Source: JAYVJH01 sp043777595
GTDB taxonomy: Bacteria; Bacteroidota; Bacteroidia; Cytophagales; Spirosomataceae
Direction: 5' to 3'
NCBI GenBank assembly: GCA_043777595.1
Contig: JAYWHT010000116.1
Location: 1 to 64,000, forward strand
Length of the DNA stretch: 64,000 nt
The stretch's first letter is position 1; every line of letters begins with the position of its first letter. The notes beneath the pieces were generated by a model that searched no databases, was not told where the DNA came from, and saw only the letters and a program-made list of their open reading frames with translations. This document shows positions 26,918-34,597 of the stretch, in pieces. A program made the position numbers and the translations under genes.

Positions 26918-27535
26918 TTATTTTTTACTATAATTATCAATAAAAAACTGGATAATCCAATGCCAAGTACCGAGTATTTGGGCTAAGTCAGTAATGGGGC
27001 GACTGTTGATATAAAAGACATTGTTTTCAAACTTCAAAAACTGCCACTCTACCCCGTCAGTCGCACAGCCATATAACACAGCTATATCTTTGCCTTCTTG
27101 CTGATTGAACAAATGAGCGGCATATAATTGGGCTGAACATTGAGCGATACCCCAGTCCAAATCTTCGTCTTTGGCTTCGGCAATAGATATTATCGGTGCT
27201 TCTAATAGTATTGACGATGGCGACAATGCAAAGAAAAAATCGCAAGGGCCAGCCAAATCGTCTTCGGCATTGATATTGACTTCTTCGCCCGAAAAAAAAG
27301 CAATTTTGTCTTTGTGCAGTTCCAACACCTCCAATAATATAGGCGACACAATACGCTCTGACTTTGATTTTTCGTTAGTTGGTGGTGAAGTATAAGCCCT
27401 ATCAAGCGAAATCGTAAGCCATTCGCTTGGTGCTATGGGCGTAATATCTGACAACGCAAAAATATCAACCGATTTGAAATCTGTACCAAATTTATTTTTG
27501 ACTTGACGTATTTTTTTAAAATTGCTATATCCCAT
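26918..27535 (-). CDS. Uncharacterised protein with possible PD-(D/E)XK motif, paralogue 1
   Basis: A 205-residue protein, the tandem paralogue of the gene at 26280. Shared landmarks are the MGYSNF start, NEK-KSER-VSP, DDLAGPCDFFF (D99) and EAKDEDL (E120-A-K122). The divergence is greatest at residues 27-55, where this copy has a few extra residues. The start lies 22 bases from the 82-bp miniature element copy 2, which has the same orientation relative to this gene as copy 1 has to the amine oxidase. Function is not known. Confidence 0.75.
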   Translation of the reverse strand: MGYSNFKKIRQVKNKFGTDFKSVDIFALSDITPIAPSEWLTISLDRAYTSPPTNEKSKSERIVSPILLEVLELHKDKIAFFSGEEVNINAEDDLAGPCDFFFALSPSSILLEAPIISIAEAKDEDLDWGIAQCSAQLYAAHLFNQQEGKDIAVLYGCATDGVEWQFLKFENNVFYINSRPITDLAQILGTWHWIIQFFIDNYSKK

Positions 27536-27557
27536 TATTTTTCAGTTATCAAGTTTT

Positions 27558-27639
27558 GGTAGTCCTATAAATGTAATGCTCAGAATGCCGTTACATGGTG
27601 TTTTCATCTGCAACACAACCTTACAAAGGTAGGACTACC
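27558..27639 (-). mobile_element. 82-bp miniature inverted-repeat element, copy 2
   Basis: A perfect example of the element: 10-bp terminal repeats GGTAGTCCTA (27558-27567) and TAGGACTACC (27630-27639), and an exact 8-bp direct repeat CAAGTTTT on each side (27550-27557 and 27640-27647). Interior sequence matches copy 1 at all but six positions, in the opposite orientation. It has an internal imperfect palindrome (27571-27596) and no ORF. The intact terminal repeats and target duplication suggest a recent insertion by a transposase supplied from elsewhere. Confidence 0.88.
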
Positions 27640-27806
27640 CAAGTTTTAGTTAAGTATGCTTATACTTGGCTATAATTATCTGAGAACTACATTTTTTCAA
27701 TAATTGGCTTTATTAGGGTCTTTGAGTCATCAAAACCCTCGCTATGCTTTTATTCAACTCGACAAATTTACAAATATTTTCAATACATTTATCACAAAAA
27801 AAGACT

Positions 27807-28316
27807 ATGACAAAGCAAATTGCGTTCCTGAGAGGTATCAATGTTGGGAATATTCGCATCAAGATACCGGCCCTAAAAATAGCTTTTGAGCAAGTAGGCT
27901 GCCAAGATGTTAAAACGTATTTACAAACAGGGAATGTTGTTTTTGAGTCTGACAAAACCACTGAGCAAATTAAACCTATTTTGGAGGCACATCTTAGCAC
28001 AACATTTAACTACGAGGCTTATGTGTTGTTATACGACTTTGAATTATTGGCAGACATTATAGCTAATTATCCTTTTGAGCGAGCCGACAGCCACCACGCC
28101 TACGTTATTTTTGTTGATAATAAAGCAATTTTAGAAGACCTCACAACGGTTGCCCTCGAACTGAACGAAAGCATAAAAAAAGGTGAGAGTGTACTCTATT
28201 GGAAAGTAGCCCGTGGTCAAAGCACCGATTCGCCTTTTGCCAAAATACTGTCCAAAGCCAAATACAAAGCCAATACAACGGTTCGGAACTTGAATACACT
28301 TGAAAAAATGGGGTGA
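27807..28316 (+). CDS. DUF1697 domain-containing protein
   Basis: The frame is open from 27744, but ATG 27807 gives the usual DUF1697 start MTKQIAFLRGINVGN and a 169-residue protein close to the family length. Further landmarks are DVKTYLQTGNVVFES and the C-terminal KYKANTTVRNLNTLEK. DUF1697 proteins are widespread, cytosolic and uncharacterised. It meets miaA tail to tail with 19 bases between and no clear terminator. Confidence 0.85.
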   Translation: MTKQIAFLRGINVGNIRIKIPALKIAFEQVGCQDVKTYLQTGNVVFESDKTTEQIKPILEAHLSTTFNYEAYVLLYDFELLADIIANYPFERADSHHAYVIFVDNKAILEDLTTVALELNESIKKGESVLYWKVARGQSTDSPFAKILSKAKYKANTTVRNLNTLEKMG

Positions 28317-28335
28317 GATAACGTAGCGATTGACA

Positions 28336-29100
28336 TTATTTGATGGATTTTAATACCAATTTGACCAAACTATCTAATGGTAATGTAGCATCTAACCAAG
28401 TAATATTTACCCCATCTTTTTCCATTTTTCTAAAATAAGTCATTTGTCGTTTCGCAAATTGATGAATGGCAATATTCAATCGCTCTACCATTGTGTCATA
28501 ATCTAAGTCGCCAATCAGATATTGTGTAATAAACTTATATTCAAGGCCATAATAAATCAATTTTTCAGCAAGTACTCCCCCAGCCATCAACTCTTTTACT
28601 TCGTCTATCATACCTTCGTTGAGCCGTTGGTGTAGTCGGGTCGTAATTCTTTCTCGGCGCAAATCGAGCGGTAGGGTAAGCCCAAAAACATTTTTCGTAA
28701 AACTGCTATCCCCCAACTCTCGGCTCTTTGTTTCTGATTGTTTACCCAACTTAAAATCTTGCAAAATGGCCTGAATATACAAGCCACTACCTCCGCACAG
28801 TATCGGTATTGCGTTCTGTTGTTGAATTTGGGTATATACTCGTTCAAAATCTCGTTGGTATTGGTATAAATTATAGTCGCCGCCTGCGGCTACAATGTCA
28901 ATCAAATGATACGGAATCAATTGATTATCAACGATATATTCATTCAAATCCTTTCCTGTACCGATATTCATTTGTCGGTAAACTTGCCGAGAGTCTGCAC
29001 TAATGACTTCGCCGCCGAGCTGGAGTGCTACCTGCGCCGCCAATCGGGTTTTGCCGCTGGCCGTTGGGCCCAGTATCGTAATTAGATGGTGGCTGGTCAA
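28336..29100 (-). CDS. miaA: tRNA dimethylallyltransferase (short MiaA form)
   Basis: A 254-residue enzyme that adds a dimethylallyl group to A37 of tRNAs reading UNN codons. The P-loop is GPTASGKT at 11-18, and the ISADSRQVYRQMNIGTGK motif marks the substrate site. GGSGLYI and the YGLEYK-like segments follow. It is about 50 residues shorter than typical MiaA, with a reduced middle insertion. Its start overlaps the Uma2 gene by 4 bases, so it is the last gene of a unit of three. Confidence 0.88.
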   Translation of the reverse strand: MTSHHLITILGPTASGKTRLAAQVALQLGGEVISADSRQVYRQMNIGTGKDLNEYIVDNQLIPYHLIDIVAAGGDYNLYQYQRDFERVYTQIQQQNAIPILCGGSGLYIQAILQDFKLGKQSETKSRELGDSSFTKNVFGLTLPLDLRRERITTRLHQRLNEGMIDEVKELMAGGVLAEKLIYYGLEYKFITQYLIGDLDYDTMVERLNIAIHQFAKRQMTYFRKMEKDGVNITWLDATLPLDSLVKLVLKSIK

Positions 29101-29759
29101 TTTGATTTGAACATTTTTTTGAGTGCTATCATGTTTTCTTTTTTATCAAAAATAGCCACTACTTTTATTTCAAAACCAACTACCACTTGCGACCGAACAA
29201 CTGTGTCGCCTTTGGCCTTGGCCAACAACACATATTCGTTGTCGGCTGTGAGTACAAACTGCTCTACTTCTTTTTTTTGAGCGTCAATCAGCCAATATTC
29301 TACAATACCATGAGCGGCATAATCTGTAAACTTAATACCTCTATCTTTTTTTGCAGTTCCCCTCGACAACACCTCAACAATCAAGTCGGGGGCTGGGTGC
29401 AGCATCATGTCTTCTGTAAAAATATCTGATTTAGACTTATTCCAAAAACAAATATCAGGTTCGTAGTCATTACGAGTGAGCGATATCATCGCTTTTTCTG
29501 TTGCCACCTCGCCCAGGTCGCTGAGTAGCACGTGAGAGTGTAACAATGTCTGTAAATTACCCACAGCCGTCCAATGCGCTCTTTTTACGGGCGAGTGCAA
29601 AATTATTTCGCCATTGATAAACTCCGCTTTTTGGTCTTCTCGTACCCAGTCATAAAAAGCCTTGCGCTGCTCTGACTCCTGCGAAAGTTCGTGTTCCAGT
29701 TTTTCAATCAATAATTTAAGGTCTGGGGCTTCCAGAAGTTGCTCAAATAGTGCTGCCAT
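29097..29759 (-). CDS. Uma2 family endonuclease-like protein
   Basis: A 220-residue DUF820/Uma2 protein with a PD-(D/E)XK-type fold. Landmarks are EFINGEIILHSPVKRAHW, the acidic YEPDICFW strand, PDLIVEVLSRGT and the K-x-x-DYAAHGIVEYWLID segment. The family is very common in cyanobacteria and some Bacteroidota but the biological role is unsettled. It overlaps miaA by 4 bases and the upstream gene by 17 bases. Confidence 0.87.
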   Translation of the reverse strand: MAALFEQLLEAPDLKLLIEKLEHELSQESEQRKAFYDWVREDQKAEFINGEIILHSPVKRAHWTAVGNLQTLLHSHVLLSDLGEVATEKAMISLTRNDYEPDICFWNKSKSDIFTEDMMLHPAPDLIVEVLSRGTAKKDRGIKFTDYAAHGIVEYWLIDAQKKEVEQFVLTADNEYVLLAKAKGDTVVRSQVVVGFEIKVVAIFDKKENMIALKKMFKSN

Positions 29760-30606
29760 CGGCTTGTTGTTTTTTATTTTTCTTCAAATTTAATAAATAT
29801 TTCAAATTCCCAACGTTCTGTACTTTAATAAAATTATCGGTAGTGGCCTCTATTACTTTTTGGTGGGTAGTCAGACGGTTGAAAGTAAGTGGATTGACCC
29901 AAAAACCTTGTGGTGGTGTTGTACCAATTAGCTCAAAACCAGTTTGTTCGTAACTATTTCCGTCCGACCAGTCTCTGTCGGCATAGCTCATTATATCGTC
30001 AGGATTTTGCTCTTTTATAAAATTTTTGAGCACCTTATCAAAACCCCCAACAACAGTACAATTCAGTAAATTAGCAAAACGAATCAACTCATAGGAACGA
30101 TACGGCTGACCGTCTCTGATAATGGTTTTTGAACCAGAAAAAGTAGCCACAGCTACCAAAAGTGGCTGCGGAGTAATAGGCTTATTTTTCAATATTCTAA
30201 AGTATTGAGGGGGTAAAAACAGCCCATATTTGAGTTTGGCCGTTACGGTAGCCTGTAAGTGGTTTTGGTTTAAAAACTGGTCAGCCAATGGCTTGTCTAT
30301 TCGTTGTATTTTAGTTAGCCGTGCGGGTATTCGTTCCGAAATTCCAAAAATTGCCCTAATTCTTGACTGTACGATATTGGTTTTTGTCGTCCATACATCT
30401 TCCCAAACTCTAATCGTTCGGTGTTCATTTTCTATAATAATTTTATCAGCCTGTCGATAGTCGGCCAGACTGATACATTCTATAATGATTTGTTTTTGTG
30501 GACAATAAAATTGAGTATTTAAACCATCAATATTTCTTTTTATGACAAACTCAAACGGTATTTCGGACAAAAATTCGGCTACTTTTTCTACAAAATCTAA
30601 CATCAT
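29743..30606 (-). CDS. Uncharacterised protein: nuclease-like N-terminus, GNAT/Mom-like C-terminus
   Basis: A 287-residue protein that I do not firmly recognise. Residues 1-85 (FEFVIKRNIDGL, KQIIIECISLADYRQ and a run ending in RVWEDVW) resemble a small Vsr/EDxHD-type nuclease domain. Residues about 105-260 (ADQFLNQNHLQ, VAVATFSGSKT, ELIRFANLLNCTVVGGFDK, IMSYADRDWSDG) resemble a GNAT-fold domain of the kind seen in phage Mom and in proteins near homing endonucleases. It is the first gene of the Uma2-miaA unit and diverges from the ROK gene with 8 bases between. Function is open. Confidence 0.6.
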   Translation of the reverse strand: MMLDFVEKVAEFLSEIPFEFVIKRNIDGLNTQFYCPQKQIIIECISLADYRQADKIIIENEHRTIRVWEDVWTTKTNIVQSRIRAIFGISERIPARLTKIQRIDKPLADQFLNQNHLQATVTAKLKYGLFLPPQYFRILKNKPITPQPLLVAVATFSGSKTIIRDGQPYRSYELIRFANLLNCTVVGGFDKVLKNFIKEQNPDDIMSYADRDWSDGNSYEQTGFELIGTTPPQGFWVNPLTFNRLTTHQKVIEATTDNFIKVQNVGNLKYLLNLKKNKKQQADGSTI

Positions 30607-30614
30607 TCCTAAAT

Positions 30615-31505
30615 ATGTATTTTATCGGTCTCGACCTCGGCGGTACAAATGTAAAAGGATTAGTGATTGACTCCAAAGGCGAAGTCTTCAAACAGCATTA
30701 CATCGCAACCCAAGACAGCGGCAACGGCTCGTGGCAACAAAATGTGTTGGAGATGGTCGAGTATTTAAAACAAGGTTTGAGCCACGACATTATAGCCATT
30801 GGTCTATCTGCCCCGGGGCTTCCTAACGACCGAAACTCTTGTATTGCCTTTATGCCCAGCAGGTTGGCTGGCATCGAAAATTTTGACTGGACAGATTTTT
30901 TAGGCTACTCTACCTACGTTTTGAACGACGCCCACGCTGCATTGATGGCCGAGGCCGCTTTTGGAGTGGCCAAAGGCAAAAAAAATGTAGTATTACTTAC
31001 CCTCGGAACAGGTGTGGGTGGCGGGCTACTTATTAACGGAAAACTTTATCAGGGTTTAGGTCAAATGGCTGGACACTTAGGCCATACCAGCATCAATGCC
31101 AACGACGACGAGCCAAATATTGTAGGTATGCCAGGTAGTTTAGAATATGCAGTGGGTAATTATTCAATAAAAAAACGGTCATTTGGTCGTTTCGAGAGTA
31201 CTTGGGAGTTAGTCGAAGCATACAAAAATGGTGACCATTGGGCTACTCTCGTCTGGTTGGATTCTGTCCGAAAGCTATCCATCGCTATTGCTTCGCTCAT
31301 CAATGCGCTTTCGCCCGAATTAGTTATTTTAGCTGGCGGAATTACACTTGCGAGCGAAGCTCTTTTTGAACCTTTATATCAATTTATGGATATATTCGAG
31401 TGGCGAGCAGGCGGCAAGCATACTCCAGTCGTTCAGGCACATTTTGGTGATATGGCAGGTGCTATGGGAGCGGCAGGGTTTGCTGTCCAGAAGTCGGGCT
31501 TGTAA
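30615..31505 (+). CDS. ROK family sugar kinase
   Basis: A 296-residue ROK protein. The ATP-binding start is DLGGTNVKGLVID, the catalytic region is LNDAHAALMAEAAFG, the GTGVGGGLLINGKLY motif follows, and ILAGGITLASEALF is near the end. The canonical CxCG zinc cluster of many ROK members is not visible; the region GHLGHTSIN sits where it begins. It probably phosphorylates a hexose such as glucose. It has no DNA-binding domain, so it is an enzyme rather than a repressor. Confidence 0.9.
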   Translation: MYFIGLDLGGTNVKGLVIDSKGEVFKQHYIATQDSGNGSWQQNVLEMVEYLKQGLSHDIIAIGLSAPGLPNDRNSCIAFMPSRLAGIENFDWTDFLGYSTYVLNDAHAALMAEAAFGVAKGKKNVVLLTLGTGVGGGLLINGKLYQGLGQMAGHLGHTSINANDDEPNIVGMPGSLEYAVGNYSIKKRSFGRFESTWELVEAYKNGDHWATLVWLDSVRKLSIAIASLINALSPELVILAGGITLASEALFEPLYQFMDIFEWRAGGKHTPVVQAHFGDMAGAMGAAGFAVQKSGL

Positions 31506-31508
31506 AAT

Positions 31509-32027
31509 TCAAAAAGGCATTTCATCGTTATTTGTTTCAAAATCGTCCATATCGTCAAATTTTACGTCTTTACATTGGCAAAACTCACTACCAAACGGAC
31601 AACTTTCGACATCATAACTACAAAATTCTATGTTGTCAGTACCTCTATAACCGTCTAATGGCACATACACGTCTCTTTTGAGTGAGCCTGCCAACAAATG
31701 ATATTCGATGGCAACTGGCAGCTCTTCGGGTATACTAAACTCCACATTATGACTACGCATTAGTACTCTAAATCCAACATTTACACGCTTCATTTGGCCA
31801 TCGTTGAGTTTTTCAACTGGTGGAAACTGCTCGGGATAGAAGCCAATCAAGTCGCCTATTTCTTGACGACCCTCACCACTCAAATAACGCTCAACCTCAG
31901 CAAAATGGGCTTCAATATCCTCGTTGTCATCATCGTCAGAAGTCTGTTCATCGTCATCAACATTTTTTGTAAGCAGATTGTGTGCAGCCAACATTTCTTC
32001 GAGTAGTTGTGTTATATATTGTTCCAT
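31509..32027 (-). CDS. Acidic uncharacterised protein with a cysteine-rich C-terminus
   Basis: A 172-residue protein that I do not recognise. It has a very acidic segment (about residues 24-40, DDDEQTSDDDDNEDIE) and a cluster of four cysteines near the end (CSYDVESCPFGSEFCQC), possibly a metal site. Its ends are close to the convergent ROK gene (3 bases) and it starts 43 bases after the terminator of the E2 gene. No signal peptide is seen. Confidence 0.65.
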   Translation of the reverse strand: MEQYITQLLEEMLAAHNLLTKNVDDDEQTSDDDDNEDIEAHFAEVERYLSGEGRQEIGDLIGFYPEQFPPVEKLNDGQMKRVNVGFRVLMRSHNVEFSIPEELPVAIEYHLLAGSLKRDVYVPLDGYRGTDNIEFCSYDVESCPFGSEFCQCKDVKFDDMDDFETNNDEMPF

Positions 32028-32070
32028 TTTTGTTAAATCTAATATTAGAACTTTTCGTAATTTTACTTAA

Positions 32071-32107
32071 AAAAATGACAGAACTGATATACAATCCTGT
32101 CATTTTT
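32071..32107 (-). terminator. Terminator after the pyruvate dehydrogenase E2 gene
   Basis: An 11-bp perfect stem (AAAAATGACAG at 32071-32081 with CTGTCATTTTT at 32097-32107) and a 15-nt loop, flanked by A and T runs. It follows the E2 stop by 33 bases on the minus strand. Confidence 0.75.
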
Positions 32108-32139
32108 GGTAAATATTTTTTTGTAGGGCTTTTAATATC

Positions 32140-33804
32140 TCAGATTAGCATCGTCAGTGGGTTTTCTAAGTACTTTTTGAGTGTTTGCAAAAATGCTGCA
32201 CCCGCTGCACCGTCCACGGCTCGATGGTCGCATGAGAGAGTTACTTTCATAACGCTGGTCGGATATACGCTGCCATCTTCACGAAAGGCCGCTGTTTGTT
32301 TGATACCCCCCACAGCCAAAATACAAGCATCTGGTGAGTTGATGATGGCCGTAAACTCGTCAATACCAAACATTCCTAAGTTAGAAATCGAAAACGTATT
32401 GCCCTCCCAGTCTTTGGGTTGTAGTTTTTTGTCTTTGGCTTTGGCCGCATAGTCTTTTACCTCAGCCCCAATTACTGACAGTGTTTTTTGATCGGCATTA
32501 CGCACAACAGGCACAAGCAAACCGTCTTCTACTGCCACCGCTACACCAATATTGATGACGTGATTGATACGGATTTTGTCGCCCAACCACGACGAATTCA
32601 CTGCTGGGTGTTGTTTGAGAGCCAATGCCGAGGCTTTGACTACAAAGTCATTAAAAGATATTTTGGTGGTAGCAACGGCATTGAGCGTTGTGCGGAGTTC
32701 AGCGGCCTTGTCCATGGTTATTTCCATAGTCAAGTAAAAATGTGGTGCTGTAAACAGACTTTCGCTCAAACGGCGAGCAATAGTCTTTCGCATCTGCGAA
32801 ACAGGAATCTCCGTGTAATCAGTTGCGGAAATTGGGGCTGCTGAGTTGCTAACTGATTGAGCTGCCTTTGGTTGTTCGATTTTAACTTCTGCTTTTTGAG
32901 CAATAAATGCTACTTGCGGGCTGGCAACTACACCGCCATCAACATCTTTTTTGACGATTCGGCCACCTTCACCAGACCCCGTCAATGTAGCCAAGTCTAT
33001 GCCTTTTTCTTTGGCCAAGACTTTGGCAAGTGGTGAGGCTTTGAGGCGACCATCTGAGTTTTGAGTGATTGAATGATTGGGTGATGTTACAGCTTCGCTA
33101 ACCAAAGTAGATTGGTTATTAACATCTGATAACTGTTCACTGGCAACTGATAATTGACCACCAAGCAACGCCTTATAATCAGCACCAGCTTCTCCAACGA
33201 TAGCAATAATGGCATCGACTGGCACGGCCTGCCCTACCTCAACACCTATATAGAGCAGCGTACCATCTTCGTAGTTTTCGAGTTCCATTGTAGCTTTGTC
33301 GGTTTCTACTTCGGCAATAATATCACCAGACTTAACAACATCACCTACTTTTTTGAGCCACGACACAAGCGTACCCTCAGTCATTGTGTCCGACATTTTG
33401 GGCATTGTGATAGCAGTTGCTTTTACAGAAGCCCCCAATCCCGAAGGGGAGTTTAGAGGCGTTTGTGTTGTTAATGGCTCTTGGGCTATTGGCTTTTCAC
33501 TGTTCACTGACAACTGATGACTGACAACTGACAACTGACCACCGAGCAGTGCCTGATAGTCTTCGCCCGATGTACCAACTATGGCCATAATAGCATCTAC
33601 GGCCACGGCTTCGCCTTCCTGAACGCCAATATAAAGCAATGTTCCTTCTTGATAAGACTCCATGTCCATCGTTGCTTTGTCAGTTTCTACTTCTGCCAAT
33701 ATATCGCCAGATTTGATAACGTCACCAACTTTTTTGCTCCAACGAGCAATGGTTCCTTCCGACATCGTGTCGGACATTTTGGGCATTCTGATTACTTCTG
33801 CCAT
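32140..33804 (-). CDS. Pyruvate dehydrogenase E2 (dihydrolipoamide acetyltransferase)
   Basis: A 554-residue E2 subunit that passes the acetyl group from lipoyl-lysine to CoA in the pyruvate dehydrogenase complex. It has two lipoyl domains (about 1-80 and 130-208) with lipoylation lysines K43 and K170 in ETDKATM, an E3/E1-binding domain (about 255-290) and the acetyltransferase core (about 335-554) with catalytic H527 in DHRAVDG. The two linkers after the lipoyl domains both begin ALLGGQLSV and are made from heptanucleotide tandem repeats; linker 1 also holds half of a GC-rich palindromic repeat (33431-33451). A second linker section derives from TGAGTGATT-type repeats. E1 and E3 genes are not adjacent. 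Confidence 0.95.
   Translation of the reverse strand: MAEVIRMPKMSDTMSEGTIARWSKKVGDVIKSGDILAEVETDKATMDMESYQEGTLLYIGVQEGEAVAVDAIMAIVGTSGEDYQALLGGQLSVVSHQLSVNSEKPIAQEPLTTQTPLNSPSGLGASVKATAITMPKMSDTMTEGTLVSWLKKVGDVVKSGDIIAEVETDKATMELENYEDGTLLYIGVEVGQAVPVDAIIAIVGEAGADYKALLGGQLSVASEQLSDVNNQSTLVSEAVTSPNHSITQNSDGRLKASPLAKVLAKEKGIDLATLTGSGEGGRIVKKDVDGGVVASPQVAFIAQKAEVKIEQPKAAQSVSNSAAPISATDYTEIPVSQMRKTIARRLSESLFTAPHFYLTMEITMDKAAELRTTLNAVATTKISFNDFVVKASALALKQHPAVNSSWLGDKIRINHVINIGVAVAVEDGLLVPVVRNADQKTLSVIGAEVKDYAAKAKDKKLQPKDWEGNTFSISNLGMFGIDEFTAIINSPDACILAVGGIKQTAAFREDGSVYPTSVMKVTLSCDHRAVDGAAGAAFLQTLKKYLENPLTMLI
33055..33157 (-). repeat. Short tandem repeats forming E2 linker 2
   Basis: Two repeat tracts inside the E2 coding region: 33124-33157, built from 7-mers of the form CAGTTAT / CAGTGAA / CAGTTGC on the coding strand, and 33055-33086, built from TGAGTGATT / GAATGATT / GGGTGAT units. 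The second tract resembles the intergenic tract at 63881-63960. Confidence 0.7.
33494..33539 (-). repeat. Heptanucleotide tandem repeat forming E2 linker 1
   Basis: On the coding strand this tract reads as 7-base units CAGTTGT, CAGTTGT, CAGTCAT, CAGTTGT, CAGTGAA, CAGTGAA. Seven bases times three gives a seven-residue protein period, visible as QLSVVSH then QLSVNSE. The + strand also contains the TTTTCACTGTTCAC pattern seen in intergenic tracts at 46054 and 53823. Confidence 0.75.
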
Positions 33805-33879
33805 AGTGGGTCTATTCTTATGCTTGGGTGTGAAATCTATCTAATTGAGTCCTCAAAAATACTTTTTTTAGACCAAATT

Positions 33880-34596
33880 CTATCGTTTTTTTAAAAAATC
33901 TTGTCTATTAAGGTTTTCTTTTGGCGTCTGTTTAAGAATCTCTCGGTATTCTTTCTTTTTGAGGTCCCCGTTTCTGACTCCACTTATAAATTTTTGCCAA
34001 GCAAAAGGATTAAACAAAGATGGAACATTCATGGAGCTTCTGTTGGCAAAACTCTCCCGTCCGTTCATTTGCTGGTCCATAAAATAACTATAATTAGAGG
34101 CTGCGCTCATGGGTGCTATGGCCATCATTTGCAATAAATATTCTTTGTTGGTACTTTTGGCCAATGCTTCTCTGTCTTGCTCGTCTGGTAGTTTTAGTGA
34201 AATAAACGCTTTTTTGAACTCGTCTTCGGTTGAGTACGGATAGACTTTTACTTCGGCAAGTGTCTTTATGTCTTCTTTTAGCATAATAATAGCCGAGTAC
34301 GAGTCGTCTGAAATGCGGCGAGGAATGACATGAAACTGTTTCTGAAAACCTAAATAGCTAAAAATAACACTATCGCCCGGGAAAACAGGTAATGCAAAAA
34401 AACCGCTTTCGTCGGCCAGTGTTCCCCGCCCTGCTTTTGGAATAAAAATATAGGTTCTGGCCAATGGCTGTGCGCCTTTGCCACCAACTATTCGCCCCGT
34501 AAAAACAATACTCTTGATTTGCCCTTGACCAAGTGCATTGACTGATATTAAAATCAGAGATAAAAAAATGATTACAAATATATTTTTAATTTTCAT
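33880..34596 (-). CDS. Carboxypeptidase-like regulatory domain protein
   Basis: I chose ATG 34596 (MKIKNIFVII) rather than the upstream start at 34617 because it begins a normal signal peptide (ending ALGQG) and leaves 1 base after the cdsA stop; the product is 238 residues. Residues about 25-110 form a CarboxypepD-reg-like beta sandwich (FTGRIVGGKG, GTLADESGFFALPVFPGD, IFSYLGF). The remainder is basic and helical and I do not recognise it. It lies directly downstream of cdsA in the same unit, suggesting a role at the envelope, possibly outer-membrane associated. Confidence 0.75.
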   Translation of the reverse strand: MKIKNIFVIIFLSLILISVNALGQGQIKSIVFTGRIVGGKGAQPLARTYIFIPKAGRGTLADESGFFALPVFPGDSVIFSYLGFQKQFHVIPRRISDDSYSAIIMLKEDIKTLAEVKVYPYSTEDEFKKAFISLKLPDEQDREALAKSTNKEYLLQMMAIAPMSAASNYSYFMDQQMNGRESFANRSSMNVPSLFNPFAWQKFISGVRNGDLKKKEYREILKQTPKENLNRQDFLKKR

Positions 34597-34597
34597 A

